This document shows, one piece after another, positions 1 through 5,617 of a stretch of 5,617 nt of DNA. Numbering within the stretch: the stretch's first letter is position 1; each line of letters opens with the position of its first letter. The position numbers and the translations under genes are program-made. Source of the stretch: Gemmatimonadales bacterium (GTDB lineage: Bacteria > Gemmatimonadota > Gemmatimonadetes > Gemmatimonadales > GWC2-71-9); NCBI GenBank assembly GCA_013812695.1, contig JACCSZ010000126.1, positions 1-5,617 of the forward strand, in the 5' to 3' direction. Under the pieces are notes generated by a model. That model saw only the letters and a list, made by a program, of their open reading frames with translations, was not told the DNA's origin and made no database searches.

Positions 1-1
1 G

Positions 2-1609
2 AGCGATGGCGGCGTGGTGGGCTTCGTCGGCGAGTTCGCCGCCGCGGTTATCCAGCCGAGCCAGGCGGGAGCGCTGACCATGCGGCTCGACAGCCTGCAC
101 ATGGGGGTGTACAGCGGCATCGGAGCGATATTCGGTGTGGTGAGCGGTGCCACCATCCCGGCGGAATACTTCGCCACGGTCGCCAACGGGGTGGACAGTT
201 TCCAGGTCGTGGTAGCCCTGGCACCAACTCAGTTCGCGGGCAATTCTGCCGTAGCAGCCAGCAACGAGGGAATCGACTCTGCGTCCGCATTCTTCGAGGC
301 GCTGACCGTGGATCCCACCACTGCGGCCAACTTCGAAGGTGCCCCTCCGTTCAGGCTGCAGGGCCAGGCCACGGTCCGCCTGCCCCCCGGCCAGTATAAC
401 GGCGGATGGGGTGTCGGCTCCCGGTTCGGAGACTTCGGCACGCCGACCACGTCCATCTACAACGGGGCGCGCTGGTTCGACGGCCCGTCGCCCACCACCA
501 ACGAGACGGTAGCCGATCCGAACCTGAACAACTGCGTTGCAAACGCGGGCGGCAGCACGTCCCTGCTCACGGCGGTGGAATGCGGCGCGGCCTTCACCAA
601 TTTCAATAACGCCGGCGGGTTGACCGGGGTCACCACGATCAACCAGGCCCATGCCTACATCGGCCTCAACGGCCAGTGGCGGAACCTCGACTGGATTTTC
701 CCGACGGCCCACCGCGCGGCGGACATGAACGTGTACTGGGGCGCCGGCGGGGCAGTCGATTCGGTCATCGATGTCAGCCACAACGTCGTCGTCCCGTTCC
801 AGCCCTACATGGGCGGCGGCTGGGGCATCCTCAACACGGTTGCCGGCTCCGACGTGGACACGCGCCCGACGGTAGGCACCGTCGTGGACATCGGCTGCGT
901 CGAGCCGTTCGCCACCGGAAACCTTGCGGTGGAGGCAAGTCTCCGTATCCCGTGCACGAGCGGCGTGCCAGTGGCGCTCAGCAGCACGGCGCAGCTCGGG
1001 GCGGTGGCGTTCATCCGGAACGTCCCGGACGCTCCCCTCAACCCGCCCGACGCCAACCCGGGCTTCATCTTCTACGTCGCGGGCAGCGTGTTCACCATGG
1101 CGATGCCGGCGCTGCCGGCAGCGGGCACCGTGTGGGCGCTCCGCAGCTATGCGGGCCAGATCATCGGCACGCCGGGCGCCTACGAGTTCACGCCCCCGCC
1201 GGTCCGTCCGTTCACCGCGCTCGGCGCCACTGCCGCGCTCGAGTTCGGCGTCAGCAGCGTGGTGGCCGCGGCCGTGAACAGCGACCTCACCAACGTCCAC
1301 ACCGTGCCCGACCCATACTACGTGCGCAGCGCGTACGAGGCGAGCACGGACCAGAAGGTCCTGAAGTTCGTCGGGCTCCCGCAGGATGCCATCGTCCGGA
1401 TCTACTCGGCGAGCGGCGTCCTGGTCCGCATGCTCGAGCACCGCGGCGGGCAGTACTCGTCCACCAGCGCGTCCCAGGGCAGCGAGGTCAACTGGGACCT
1501 CCGCAACCGGAACAACCAGGTCGTCGCCAGTGGGGTGTACTTCTATCACGTCGAAGCCGGCGACGCCCGCAGGGTGGGCCGCTTCACGGTCGTCAACTTC
1601 GCCCAGTAG
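2..1609 (+). CDS. Large exported-type protein with C-terminal FlgD-like / T9SS type A-like domain (5' end missing)
   Basis: The reading frame is open to the left edge (bases 2-13 read Ser-Asp-Gly-Gly) and ends at TAG 1607-1609. A GTG at 14 could serve as a start, but it has no Shine-Dalgarno site and no signal peptide follows it, so I treat the gene as 5'-truncated. The visible 531+ residues are rich in Gly, Ala, Asn, Thr and Val and look like a secreted beta-rich protein. I do not recognise the main body (about bases 2-1280). It holds four cysteines, in two close pairs (codons at 533 and 581, and at 896 and 953). The last ~105 residues (from about base 1290) form a recognisable module: a VPDPYY segment, VRIYSASGVLVRML, then VNWDLRN and SGVYFYHV, and a final short strand GRFTVVN. 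This order matches the FlgD Ig-like / T9SS sorting-domain fold used by exported FCB proteins. Being upstream of a PorV/PorQ homologue fits a surface-exported substrate. The C-terminal assignment is fairly sure; the function of the rest is unknown. Confidence 0.85.
   Translation, partial: SDGGVVGFVGEFAAAVIQPSQAGALTMRLDSLHMGVYSGIGAIFGVVSGATIPAEYFATVANGVDSFQVVVALAPTQFAGNSAVAASNEGIDSASAFFEALTVDPTTAANFEGAPPFRLQGQATVRLPPGQYNGGWGVGSRFGDFGTPTTSIYNGARWFDGPSPTTNETVADPNLNNCVANAGGSTSLLTAVECGAAFTNFNNAGGLTGVTTINQAHAYIGLNGQWRNLDWIFPTAHRAADMNVYWGAGGAVDSVIDVSHNVVVPFQPYMGGGWGILNTVAGSDVDTRPTVGTVVDIGCVEPFATGNLAVEASLRIPCTSGVPVALSSTAQLGAVAFIRNVPDAPLNPPDANPGFIFYVAGSVFTMAMPALPAAGTVWALRSYAGQIIGTPGAYEFTPPPVRPFTALGATAALEFGVSSVVAAAVNSDLTNVHTVPDPYYVRSAYEASTDQKVLKFVGLPQDAIVRIYSASGVLVRMLEHRGGQYSSTSASQGSEVNWDLRNRNNQVVASGVYFYHVEAGDARRVGRFTVVNFAQ
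1291..1606 (+). other. FlgD Ig-like / T9SS type A sorting-like C-terminal domain (protein domain within the first gene)
   Basis: Within the first gene, the residues encoded here follow the usual order of this beta-sandwich. They are a Pro-Asp-Pro-Tyr-Tyr lead-in (NPY-like), a hydrophobic strand KVLKFVGLP, the IRIY..GVLVRxL-type strand pair, a NWDLRNRNNQ turn, the ASGVYFYHVEAG strand and a terminal strand with basic residues (ARRVGRFTVVN). In Bacteroidota such domains direct export by T9SS and are cleaved or anchored at the surface. Here the lysine usually seen near the last strand is replaced by arginines. It could instead be a purely structural FlgD-like Ig domain without a sorting role. Confidence 0.65.
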
Positions 1610-1618
1610 CCTTCGACG

Positions 1619-1642
1619 GGGGCGGGCTCGCGGGCCCGCCCC
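1619..1642 (+). terminator. Perfect GC-rich stem-loop between genes 1 and 2; weak terminator or attenuator candidate
   Basis: Arms GGGGCGGGC (1619-1627) and GCCCGCCCC (1634-1642) are exactly complementary, giving a 9-bp all-G/C stem with a 6-base loop TCGCGG. It begins 9 bases after the first gene's stop codon and ends 7 bases before the Shine-Dalgarno site of the next gene. There is no T-run after it (AACCTTCA follows), so it is not a classic intrinsic terminator. It may be a partial terminator, an mRNA 3'-end stabiliser that sets different levels for the two genes, or a structure affecting translation of the barrel gene. Confidence 0.4.
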
Positions 1643-1649
1643 AACCTTC

Positions 1650-1655
1650 AGGAGA
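1650..1655 (+). promoter_or_regulatory. Shine-Dalgarno site of the PorV/PorQ-family gene
   Basis: AGGAGA lies 9 bases upstream of the ATG at 1665. It decides the start: the frame is open further upstream to about 1386, but that extension only overlaps the first gene's C-terminal domain out of frame and would put the signal peptide internally. Confidence 0.75.
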
Positions 1656-1664
1656 TCGATATCT

Positions 1665-2807
1665 ATGAGGAAGCTCACTGCACCTGGGTGGCTGCTCGCC
1701 TTCGGACTGCTTCACGCGGTTCCGGCCGGCCTGGTCGCGCAGAACAACACCGGCCAGCCGGTCGGCCAGGAAGACAACACCGCCTACGGCACCACCTCGG
1801 CGGAATTCCTGTTGCTCGGCGCCGGCGCCCGGGGCACGGCGCTCGGCGGTTCGTTCGCCGCCATCGCCACCGACGTCAGCGCGCTCTACTACAATCCCGC
1901 CGGCGTGGCCCTGATCGAGCGGGCCGGCCTCATGGTCGGCACCTATGATTACGTCGCGGAAACCCGATACTCGTGGGCCGGCGTGGCCTTCCCGTTCTCG
2001 GGCGGCTCCCGCACCATCGGCTTCCAGCTCGGCACGTTCGGGTTCAAGGACCAGCCGATCTTCACGGAAGACCAGCCCAACGGCACGGGCGGCACCTACT
2101 CGGTCAACCAGACCTTCATCGGCGGCACCTTCGCTCAGAACTTCTCCGACCGGTTCTCGGCCGGCATCACCGCCAAATTCGTGGACGACCGGCTCGGAAC
2201 GGTCAACGGCAGCGCCTTCGCCGTGGACTTCGGGACCAACTTCCATGCGTCGCTCAACAACCATCCGGTCAAGTTCTCGTTCGTCCTCGCCAACCTCGGC
2301 TCCAGCCTGACCTATTCGGGCACGGGCCTGGCGGGCAACGTGCAGCGCGAGCCGCTGTCTGGTGAGGACGAGATCCCGACGCTGCCGCAGCAGGCCAACC
2401 TGCTGACCAAAGACTTCCCGCTGCCCACGACCTTTCGGGTCGGGCTGGCATACGACGTCATCACCGGCGAGACCAACCGGCTGACCGTGCTCGGCGATTT
2501 CAGCCAGCCCAACAACAACTCGCCGGGCTTCGCGTTCGGGAGCGAGTGGATGTCGCAGCGGCTCGGGGGCTCTAACTTCGGCTTCGCGCTCCGGGGCAGC
2601 TACAGCTACAGCGGCGGAAACGACTTGACCCCGACCGCGCTCGCGACCGGGCTCAGCGACGAGGAGAACCTCAGCGGCCTCGCCTTCGGCGGCGGGCTCC
2701 TGTACGGCGGGAACGGCAACGGGTTCGGTCTGAGCCTTGACTACGCGTACAAGTACCTCGGCATCCTTGGCCCCACCAACTTCTTCAGCTTCTCGCTGGG
2801 GTGGTAG
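1665..2807 (+). CDS. PorV/PorQ-family outer-membrane beta-barrel protein
   Basis: This 380-residue protein is about the usual length for PorV. Residues 1-25 form a signal peptide (MRKL, then a hydrophobic core) with likely cleavage LVA|Q after Ala25. The mature N-terminus carries the family signature: EFLLLGAGARGTALGG (47-62), then D70, S72 and the YYNPAG motif (75-80) with VAL after it. The rest alternates short amphipathic strands and polar turns, as expected for a FadL-like barrel. A PLPTTFRVGLAY segment (252-263) matches the LPT..R.G.AY element typical of PorV/PorQ. The protein ends FFSFSLGW; a terminal aromatic residue is the usual outer-membrane barrel assembly signal. In Bacteroidota, PorV shuttles T9SS substrates from the translocon to the attachment complex, and PorQ belongs to that complex. 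Which of the two roles applies here cannot be read from the sequence, so no symbol is given. The upstream gene's sorting-like domain supports a PorV-like role. Confidence 0.9.
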   Translation: MRKLTAPGWLLAFGLLHAVPAGLVAQNNTGQPVGQEDNTAYGTTSAEFLLLGAGARGTALGGSFAAIATDVSALYYNPAGVALIERAGLMVGTYDYVAETRYSWAGVAFPFSGGSRTIGFQLGTFGFKDQPIFTEDQPNGTGGTYSVNQTFIGGTFAQNFSDRFSAGITAKFVDDRLGTVNGSAFAVDFGTNFHASLNNHPVKFSFVLANLGSSLTYSGTGLAGNVQREPLSGEDEIPTLPQQANLLTKDFPLPTTFRVGLAYDVITGETNRLTVLGDFSQPNNNSPGFAFGSEWMSQRLGGSNFGFALRGSYSYSGGNDLTPTALATGLSDEENLSGLAFGGGLLYGGNGNGFGLSLDYAYKYLGILGPTNFFSFSLGW

Positions 2808-2831
2808 CGGGCCCGTTCGACGATTGGAAGC

Positions 2832-2836
2832 AGGTG
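2832..2836 (+). promoter_or_regulatory. Weak Shine-Dalgarno site of the GWxTD gene
   Basis: AGGTG lies 10 bases before the ATG at 2847 and is the best match to the anti-Shine-Dalgarno sequence in the 39-base gap. It supports ATG 2847 over the internal ATG at 2883, which would remove the signal peptide. Confidence 0.45.
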
Positions 2837-2846
2837 TAGCCGACAT

Positions 2847-4295
2847 ATGATCGCAGTTCGGTTGACGGCACTTGTGGCCATAATGGCGCTCGCGCACCCG
2901 GAGCAGGCCCCGGGCCCGCCCGAGGCCGGCCTCATTCTCCGTGCGGTGCGGTCGTACCGCGCGGAGCAGGGCCGCACCGAAGTGAACGCGTTCGTGCAGG
3001 TGCCCTACGAGGTGCTGGAGCCCACTGGCGAAGGCAACACGGGGTCGCTGAGCTACCGCGTCGGGGTGAAGGTGACCGACTCCACCGGGTTGACCTTGCT
3101 GCAGCAGTCATGGCAGAACCATGCGCCGGCGGCTGTCCGCGGCCCCTCGGCGTTCGCGGTGGAGATGGTGCGGTTCAGCCTGGCGCCGGGCCGGTACAAC
3201 CTCGAGGTCAACGTCGAGGACTCGGTGTCGGGCCGGAAGGTCGGCTCCTCGGTGGGGCTCGAGGGCTATGCGGGGGCGCCGCCCGCGTCGGACCTGCTGC
3301 TCTCCCCGCAGATCCGTCCGGTCACGGCCGGCGATACGGTGCCCAGGGCCGCCGAGCTGCGCTGGGGCCAGATGCTGGTGACGGCCGCGGCGCGGCTCGA
3401 GCTCACGCCGCTTCGCGCCATGGCCTATTATCTCCTCGAGGCCTACGCCGCCCAGGAGGCCACCGGCACGCTCACGATGAAAGTGATGGACTCGGCCGGC
3501 AAGGTGATGACCACCACGGCGGGTACGCCGGTGACGGTGCCGGCCGGGGGCGGGGTCCTCAAGGGCCAGCTCGACCTGAACGGCCTGCCGCCCGGCCGGT
3601 ACACGATGTCCGCGGCGCTCGACCTGGGTGGGCAGGCGGTCGAGCGGGCGGCCGGCTTCGCCATGGCGGGGCTCGACGAGACCCTCGAGAAGGACGTCGC
3701 CCGGCGCGAGGCCAGCAAGGGCACCGACGAAGGCTACTTCGAGGCCATGGACGAGCAGGCCCTCGATGCCGCCAAGCAGCCGCTCCAGCTCATCGCCGAG
3801 GGGGCTGAGCTGTCCAAGTACAGCAAGGATCTGAGCCTCCGCGCCAAGCGCCGGTACCTCGCCGAGTTCTGGCAGAAGCGGGACCAGACCCCGAGCTCGG
3901 CCACCAACGAGACGCGGCAGCGGTTCTACGACGCGGTAACCTACGCGGACCGCACATACGGCGAGAAGGGCCGGAGGGCGGCGCCGGGATGGAAGACCGA
4001 CCGCGGCCGGATCTACGTGCGGAACGGGGCGCCGGAAGAGATGTTGCAACGACCGCAGGCGGGCCGCTCGCCCCCGTACGAGGTCTGGCGGTTCCGGAGC
4101 CCGAAGGACCGGTACTACGTCTTCATCGACCGGGCCAGCGGGCTGGGCAACTTTCAGCTCGTCTACTCGAACGACGTGAAGGAAAACGGACAGCCCAACT
4201 GGAAGGAGCTCCTGCACAAGGAGGAGGCCGTCATCGATATCGGCCGGTTCCTTGGCATCGAGTTCAGGTCGGGCGAGATACGGGACAGGTTCTGA
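2847..4295 (+). CDS. Secreted GWxTD-domain protein
   Basis: This protein has 482 residues. Residues 1-16 form a short signal peptide with an ALA|H cleavage site (A14-L15-A16); it has no lipobox cysteine, so the protein is probably periplasmic or surface-exposed but not lipidated. Two beta-rich domains follow. Domain one (about 27-140) contains LAPGRYNLEV at 112-121. Domain two (about 175-270) contains an AYYLLEAY strand at 193-200 and LPPGRYTMSAAL starting at 247. The shared L.PGRY element suggests duplicated Ig-like folds. A charged, probably helical linker (about 275-340) leads into the GWxTD domain: EFWQKRD (340-346) with TP and NE after it, the signature GWKTD at 381-385, then RGRIYVRNGAPEE, and a YEVWRF....YYVFID strand pair. 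The GWxTD family occurs in Acidobacteria, Gemmatimonadota and other FCB bacteria and has no established biochemical activity. It starts 39 bases after the barrel gene, which suggests a shared transcript and an envelope role. Confidence 0.9.
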   Translation: MIAVRLTALVAIMALAHPEQAPGPPEAGLILRAVRSYRAEQGRTEVNAFVQVPYEVLEPTGEGNTGSLSYRVGVKVTDSTGLTLLQQSWQNHAPAAVRGPSAFAVEMVRFSLAPGRYNLEVNVEDSVSGRKVGSSVGLEGYAGAPPASDLLLSPQIRPVTAGDTVPRAAELRWGQMLVTAAARLELTPLRAMAYYLLEAYAAQEATGTLTMKVMDSAGKVMTTTAGTPVTVPAGGGVLKGQLDLNGLPPGRYTMSAALDLGGQAVERAAGFAMAGLDETLEKDVARREASKGTDEGYFEAMDEQALDAAKQPLQLIAEGAELSKYSKDLSLRAKRRYLAEFWQKRDQTPSSATNETRQRFYDAVTYADRTYGEKGRRAAPGWKTDRGRIYVRNGAPEEMLQRPQAGRSPPYEVWRFRSPKDRYYVFIDRASGLGNFQLVYSNDVKENGQPNWKELLHKEEAVIDIGRFLGIEFRSGEIRDRF

Positions 4296-4329
4296 GCGCG
4301 ATACTGCTACTTTGACATGCCCTTTGAAC

Positions 4330-4335
4330 GAGGTG
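4330..4335 (+). promoter_or_regulatory. Shine-Dalgarno site of the lipoprotein gene
   Basis: GAGGTG matches six bases of the anti-Shine-Dalgarno complement and sits 6 bases before the ATG at 4342. It favours this start over ATG 4363 (codon 8), which would leave a very short signal peptide without basic residues. Confidence 0.7.
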
Positions 4336-4341
4336 CGAGGT

Positions 4342-5617
4342 ATGAATCGCTTGACATCTGGTATGGCTCCATTGTTCGCCCTCCTGCTCGCGGCCGGGTG
4401 CGGTACCGAGCCGACCGACGATCTCCGGAACGGAGCCGTGCGCATCGAGGCGGCCCCCTCGCAGATCTTCCTGCAGCTGGACGAGACGAAGACGGTGGAT
4501 GTCACCGCTGTCGACTCGCAGGGCAACCGGATCTCGACGGCCTACGAGGTGACGAGCACCGGCCCCGGCATCACGGTGGTCCGGGACTCGTCGTACCTCC
4601 CGGTGTTCGTGGACGACAGCACGCTTGGCGCGCCGCCCGAGGCGCCGACGTTTCGGTTCAGGGTGACGGCGACTGGCTATGGCGCCTCCTCGTTCACCGT
4701 GTCGGCGGAAGGGCGGGACGTTACGGTTCCGGTGCAGGTGGTCGCGCAGAACACGATTGAGGCGGAGATCAGCGACACGGCCCCGGCGCTCAACGAGGTC
4801 GTGACCATCACGGCTCCGCCTGGCATCACGTTCTCCCCGACTACGACCGTTACTCTGGCCGACACCACGGCGGTGCAGCCCGCTGCCGTGACGGTCGCTC
4901 CGGACGGGAAGAGCCTTACGTTTCTTCCCCCTCCCAATGCAACCGGCGCTCAGCTGGTCATCTCCGATGTCGTGTCGGATGGTGCCCCGGGCGTGCCGTT
5001 CTCGCCGTCCACTGCGGCCCGGATCACGACGCCCAGGCTCACCGTGTTCGACGGGACGGTGTCCAACCTGGCCCCAGCCGCGAATGAGGCGATCACCATC
5101 ACGCTGAACGGCACGACGTTCGATCCCTTCACTGCAACGTTTGCGGTGGGCGCGACACCGGCCACCCTCATCGGGGCCACGGCCAACACCGCCACCGTGA
5201 TTCCGGCGCCGGGATCCACCGGCCTGTTGTTCATTAACGGGGCGGTCATCGATACCCTGCCGCAGTTTTTGCTCACGCTGTCTAATGCGGAGACCGACAC
5301 ACTCACGGTTGGTCCAGCGGGTACGGCGGCCGGAACCGACGATCCGAGCACGGCCCCGTCCTTGGCGGTTCCGGATTCGGGGTTCTCCGCGCCATTCTTC
5401 GACACAGCGGACTTCGTCGCCAGCCCGGATCGGTTCTACAAACTGGTAGTGACGGCCGCGGGTGACTACACGATCAGCCTGGGCTTTGGCACCGGATCGG
5501 ACATCGACCTGTTCCTGTGCCCCGCGCCCGGCGCCATTGACGGCTCCTGTGATTTCCAGGCTGCCCTGTCGAATAATCCTGAGGTTGGCGTGTATACGCT
5601 CACGCCGGGAACCTACT
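4342..5617 (+). CDS. Lipoprotein with Ig-like domain, tandem beta-sandwich repeats and PPC-like domain (3' end missing)
   Basis: The frame from ATG 4342 has no stop through the right edge: 425 full codons plus one base. The N-terminus MNRLTSGM then APLFALLLAAGC is a lipoprotein signal peptide with Cys20 as the likely lipidated residue; Ala at -3 is acceptable but not the preferred Leu. Residues about 28-136 resemble a bacterial Ig-like domain (SQIFLQLDETKTVDVTAVD, then a strand ending VPVQVV). Residues about 143-330 contain two related units of roughly 95 residues, starting ISDTAPALNEVVTIT and VSNLAPAANEAITIT, possibly IPT/TIG-like. From about residue 354 a PPC-like domain begins: RFYKLVVTAAGDYTISL (from 364), GSDIDLFL, a Cys393/Cys403 pair that could form a disulfide, and YTLTPGTY at the cut. 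The order looks like an anchored adhesin or scaffold made of beta-domains. No catalytic domain is visible; one could lie beyond the edge. It starts 46 bases after the GWxTD gene. Confidence 0.85.
   Translation, partial: MNRLTSGMAPLFALLLAAGCGTEPTDDLRNGAVRIEAAPSQIFLQLDETKTVDVTAVDSQGNRISTAYEVTSTGPGITVVRDSSYLPVFVDDSTLGAPPEAPTFRFRVTATGYGASSFTVSAEGRDVTVPVQVVAQNTIEAEISDTAPALNEVVTITAPPGITFSPTTTVTLADTTAVQPAAVTVAPDGKSLTFLPPPNATGAQLVISDVVSDGAPGVPFSPSTAARITTPRLTVFDGTVSNLAPAANEAITITLNGTTFDPFTATFAVGATPATLIGATANTATVIPAPGSTGLLFINGAVIDTLPQFLLTLSNAETDTLTVGPAGTAAGTDDPSTAPSLAVPDSGFSAPFFDTADFVASPDRFYKLVVTAAGDYTISLGFGTGSDIDLFLCPAPGAIDGSCDFQAALSNNPEVGVYTLTPGTY
4768..5340 (+). repeat. Two tandem diverged domain units inside the lipoprotein
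   Basis: Unit one starts at 4768 (ISDTAPALNEVVTIT) and unit two at 5059 (VSNLAPAANEAITIT), offset by 97 codons. Similarity continues at protein level: TFSPTTTVTLADTTA aligns with TFDPFTATFAVGATP, and LPPPNATGAQLVI with PAPGSTGLLFI. The DNA has diverged, so this is an old domain duplication or two members of one family placed in tandem. The limits are approximate. Confidence 0.5.

Noticed and set aside
14..16. GTG as a true start of the first gene
   Set aside because: No Shine-Dalgarno site and no signal peptide follows, while the frame stays open to the left edge, so a truncated gene is more likely.
1111..1122. 12-base perfect palindrome GCTGCCGGCAGC
   Set aside because: It lies inside a coding region and is expected by chance from GC-rich Leu-Pro-Ala codons; there is no loop and no neighbouring copy.
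676..1668. Plus-strand open frame of 330 codons overlapping the first gene in another frame
   Set aside because: The translation is a Arg/Gly/Pro/His-rich shadow. The overlapping frame holds the recognisable C-terminal domain.
2808..2815. CGGGCCCG palindrome right after the barrel gene's stop codon
   Set aside because: It is too short and loop-free to form a terminator hairpin, and no T-run follows.
1593..2897. Long minus-strand open frame (434 codons) opposite the PorV/PorQ-family gene
   Set aside because: Its product is low-complexity, rich in Arg, Glu, Ala, Gly and Val, with no recognisable domain. It exactly shadows a well-supported gene, and GC-rich codon use suppresses stops on the opposite strand.
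4308..4314. Bacteroidota-type -7 element (TAnnTTTG)
   Set aside because: The sequence TACTTTG has one base too few between TA and TTTG, and the gene already has a plausible operon context.
4351..4380. sigma-70 promoter based on TTGACA at 4351
   Set aside because: At 17-base spacing the -10 position reads GTTCGC, which is not promoter-like, and the site lies inside the lipoprotein's coding sequence.
3108..4526. Long minus-strand open frame (472 codons) opposite the GWxTD gene
   Set aside because: Composition is Arg/Pro/Leu/His-rich without domain signatures. It covers a gene with a signal peptide and a conserved GWxTD motif, so it is a compositional shadow.
4317..4760. Plus-strand open frame of 147 codons at the start of the lipoprotein region
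   Set aside because: It has no signal or domain and is Arg/Gly-rich. The frame from 4342 has a good ribosome-binding site, a lipoprotein signal peptide and no stop to the window edge.

Overview
The window is strongly GC-rich, and coding third positions are mostly G or C. All four protein genes lie on the plus strand, separated by gaps of only 55, 39 and 46 bases, so they read as one likely transcription unit. The gene set is a protein with a type IX secretion (T9SS)-like/FlgD-like C-terminal domain, a PorV/PorQ-family outer-membrane barrel, a GWxTD-domain protein and a multi-domain lipoprotein. This points to a Gram-negative member of the FCB superphylum. High GC together with recognisable Shine-Dalgarno sites (AGGAGA and GAGGTG) argues against an ordinary Bacteroidota genome and favours Gemmatimonadota or a similar high-GC FCB lineage. 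That placement is inference from gene content, not from a marker gene.

Layout. Bases 2-1609 hold the 3' part of a large exported-type protein that ends in a FlgD-like/T9SS type A-like beta-sandwich. A GC-rich perfect stem-loop and a good ribosome-binding site fill the gap before the next gene. Bases 1665-2807 encode a complete PorV/PorQ-family barrel with a signal peptide, the family's N-terminal glycine-rich and NPAG motifs, and a terminal aromatic residue. Bases 2847-4295 encode a complete secreted protein with two beta-rich domains, a helical linker and a C-terminal GWxTD domain. Bases 4342-5617 hold the 5' part of a lipoprotein with an Ig-like domain, two tandem homologous beta-sandwich units and the start of a PPC-like (bacterial pre-peptidase C-terminal) domain; it runs off the right end.

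How the genes may work together. Every product carries, or in the truncated case probably carried, an export signal, and all look like envelope or surface proteins. In Bacteroidota, PorV carries T9SS substrates with a C-terminal sorting domain across or onto the outer membrane. A sorting-domain-like protein directly upstream of a PorV/PorQ homologue is therefore consistent with a substrate-shuttle pair. The GWxTD protein and the lipoprotein have no assigned biochemical role. I see no RNA genes, mobile elements, CRISPR arrays, attachment sites or origins. There is no non-coding stretch longer than 55 bases.
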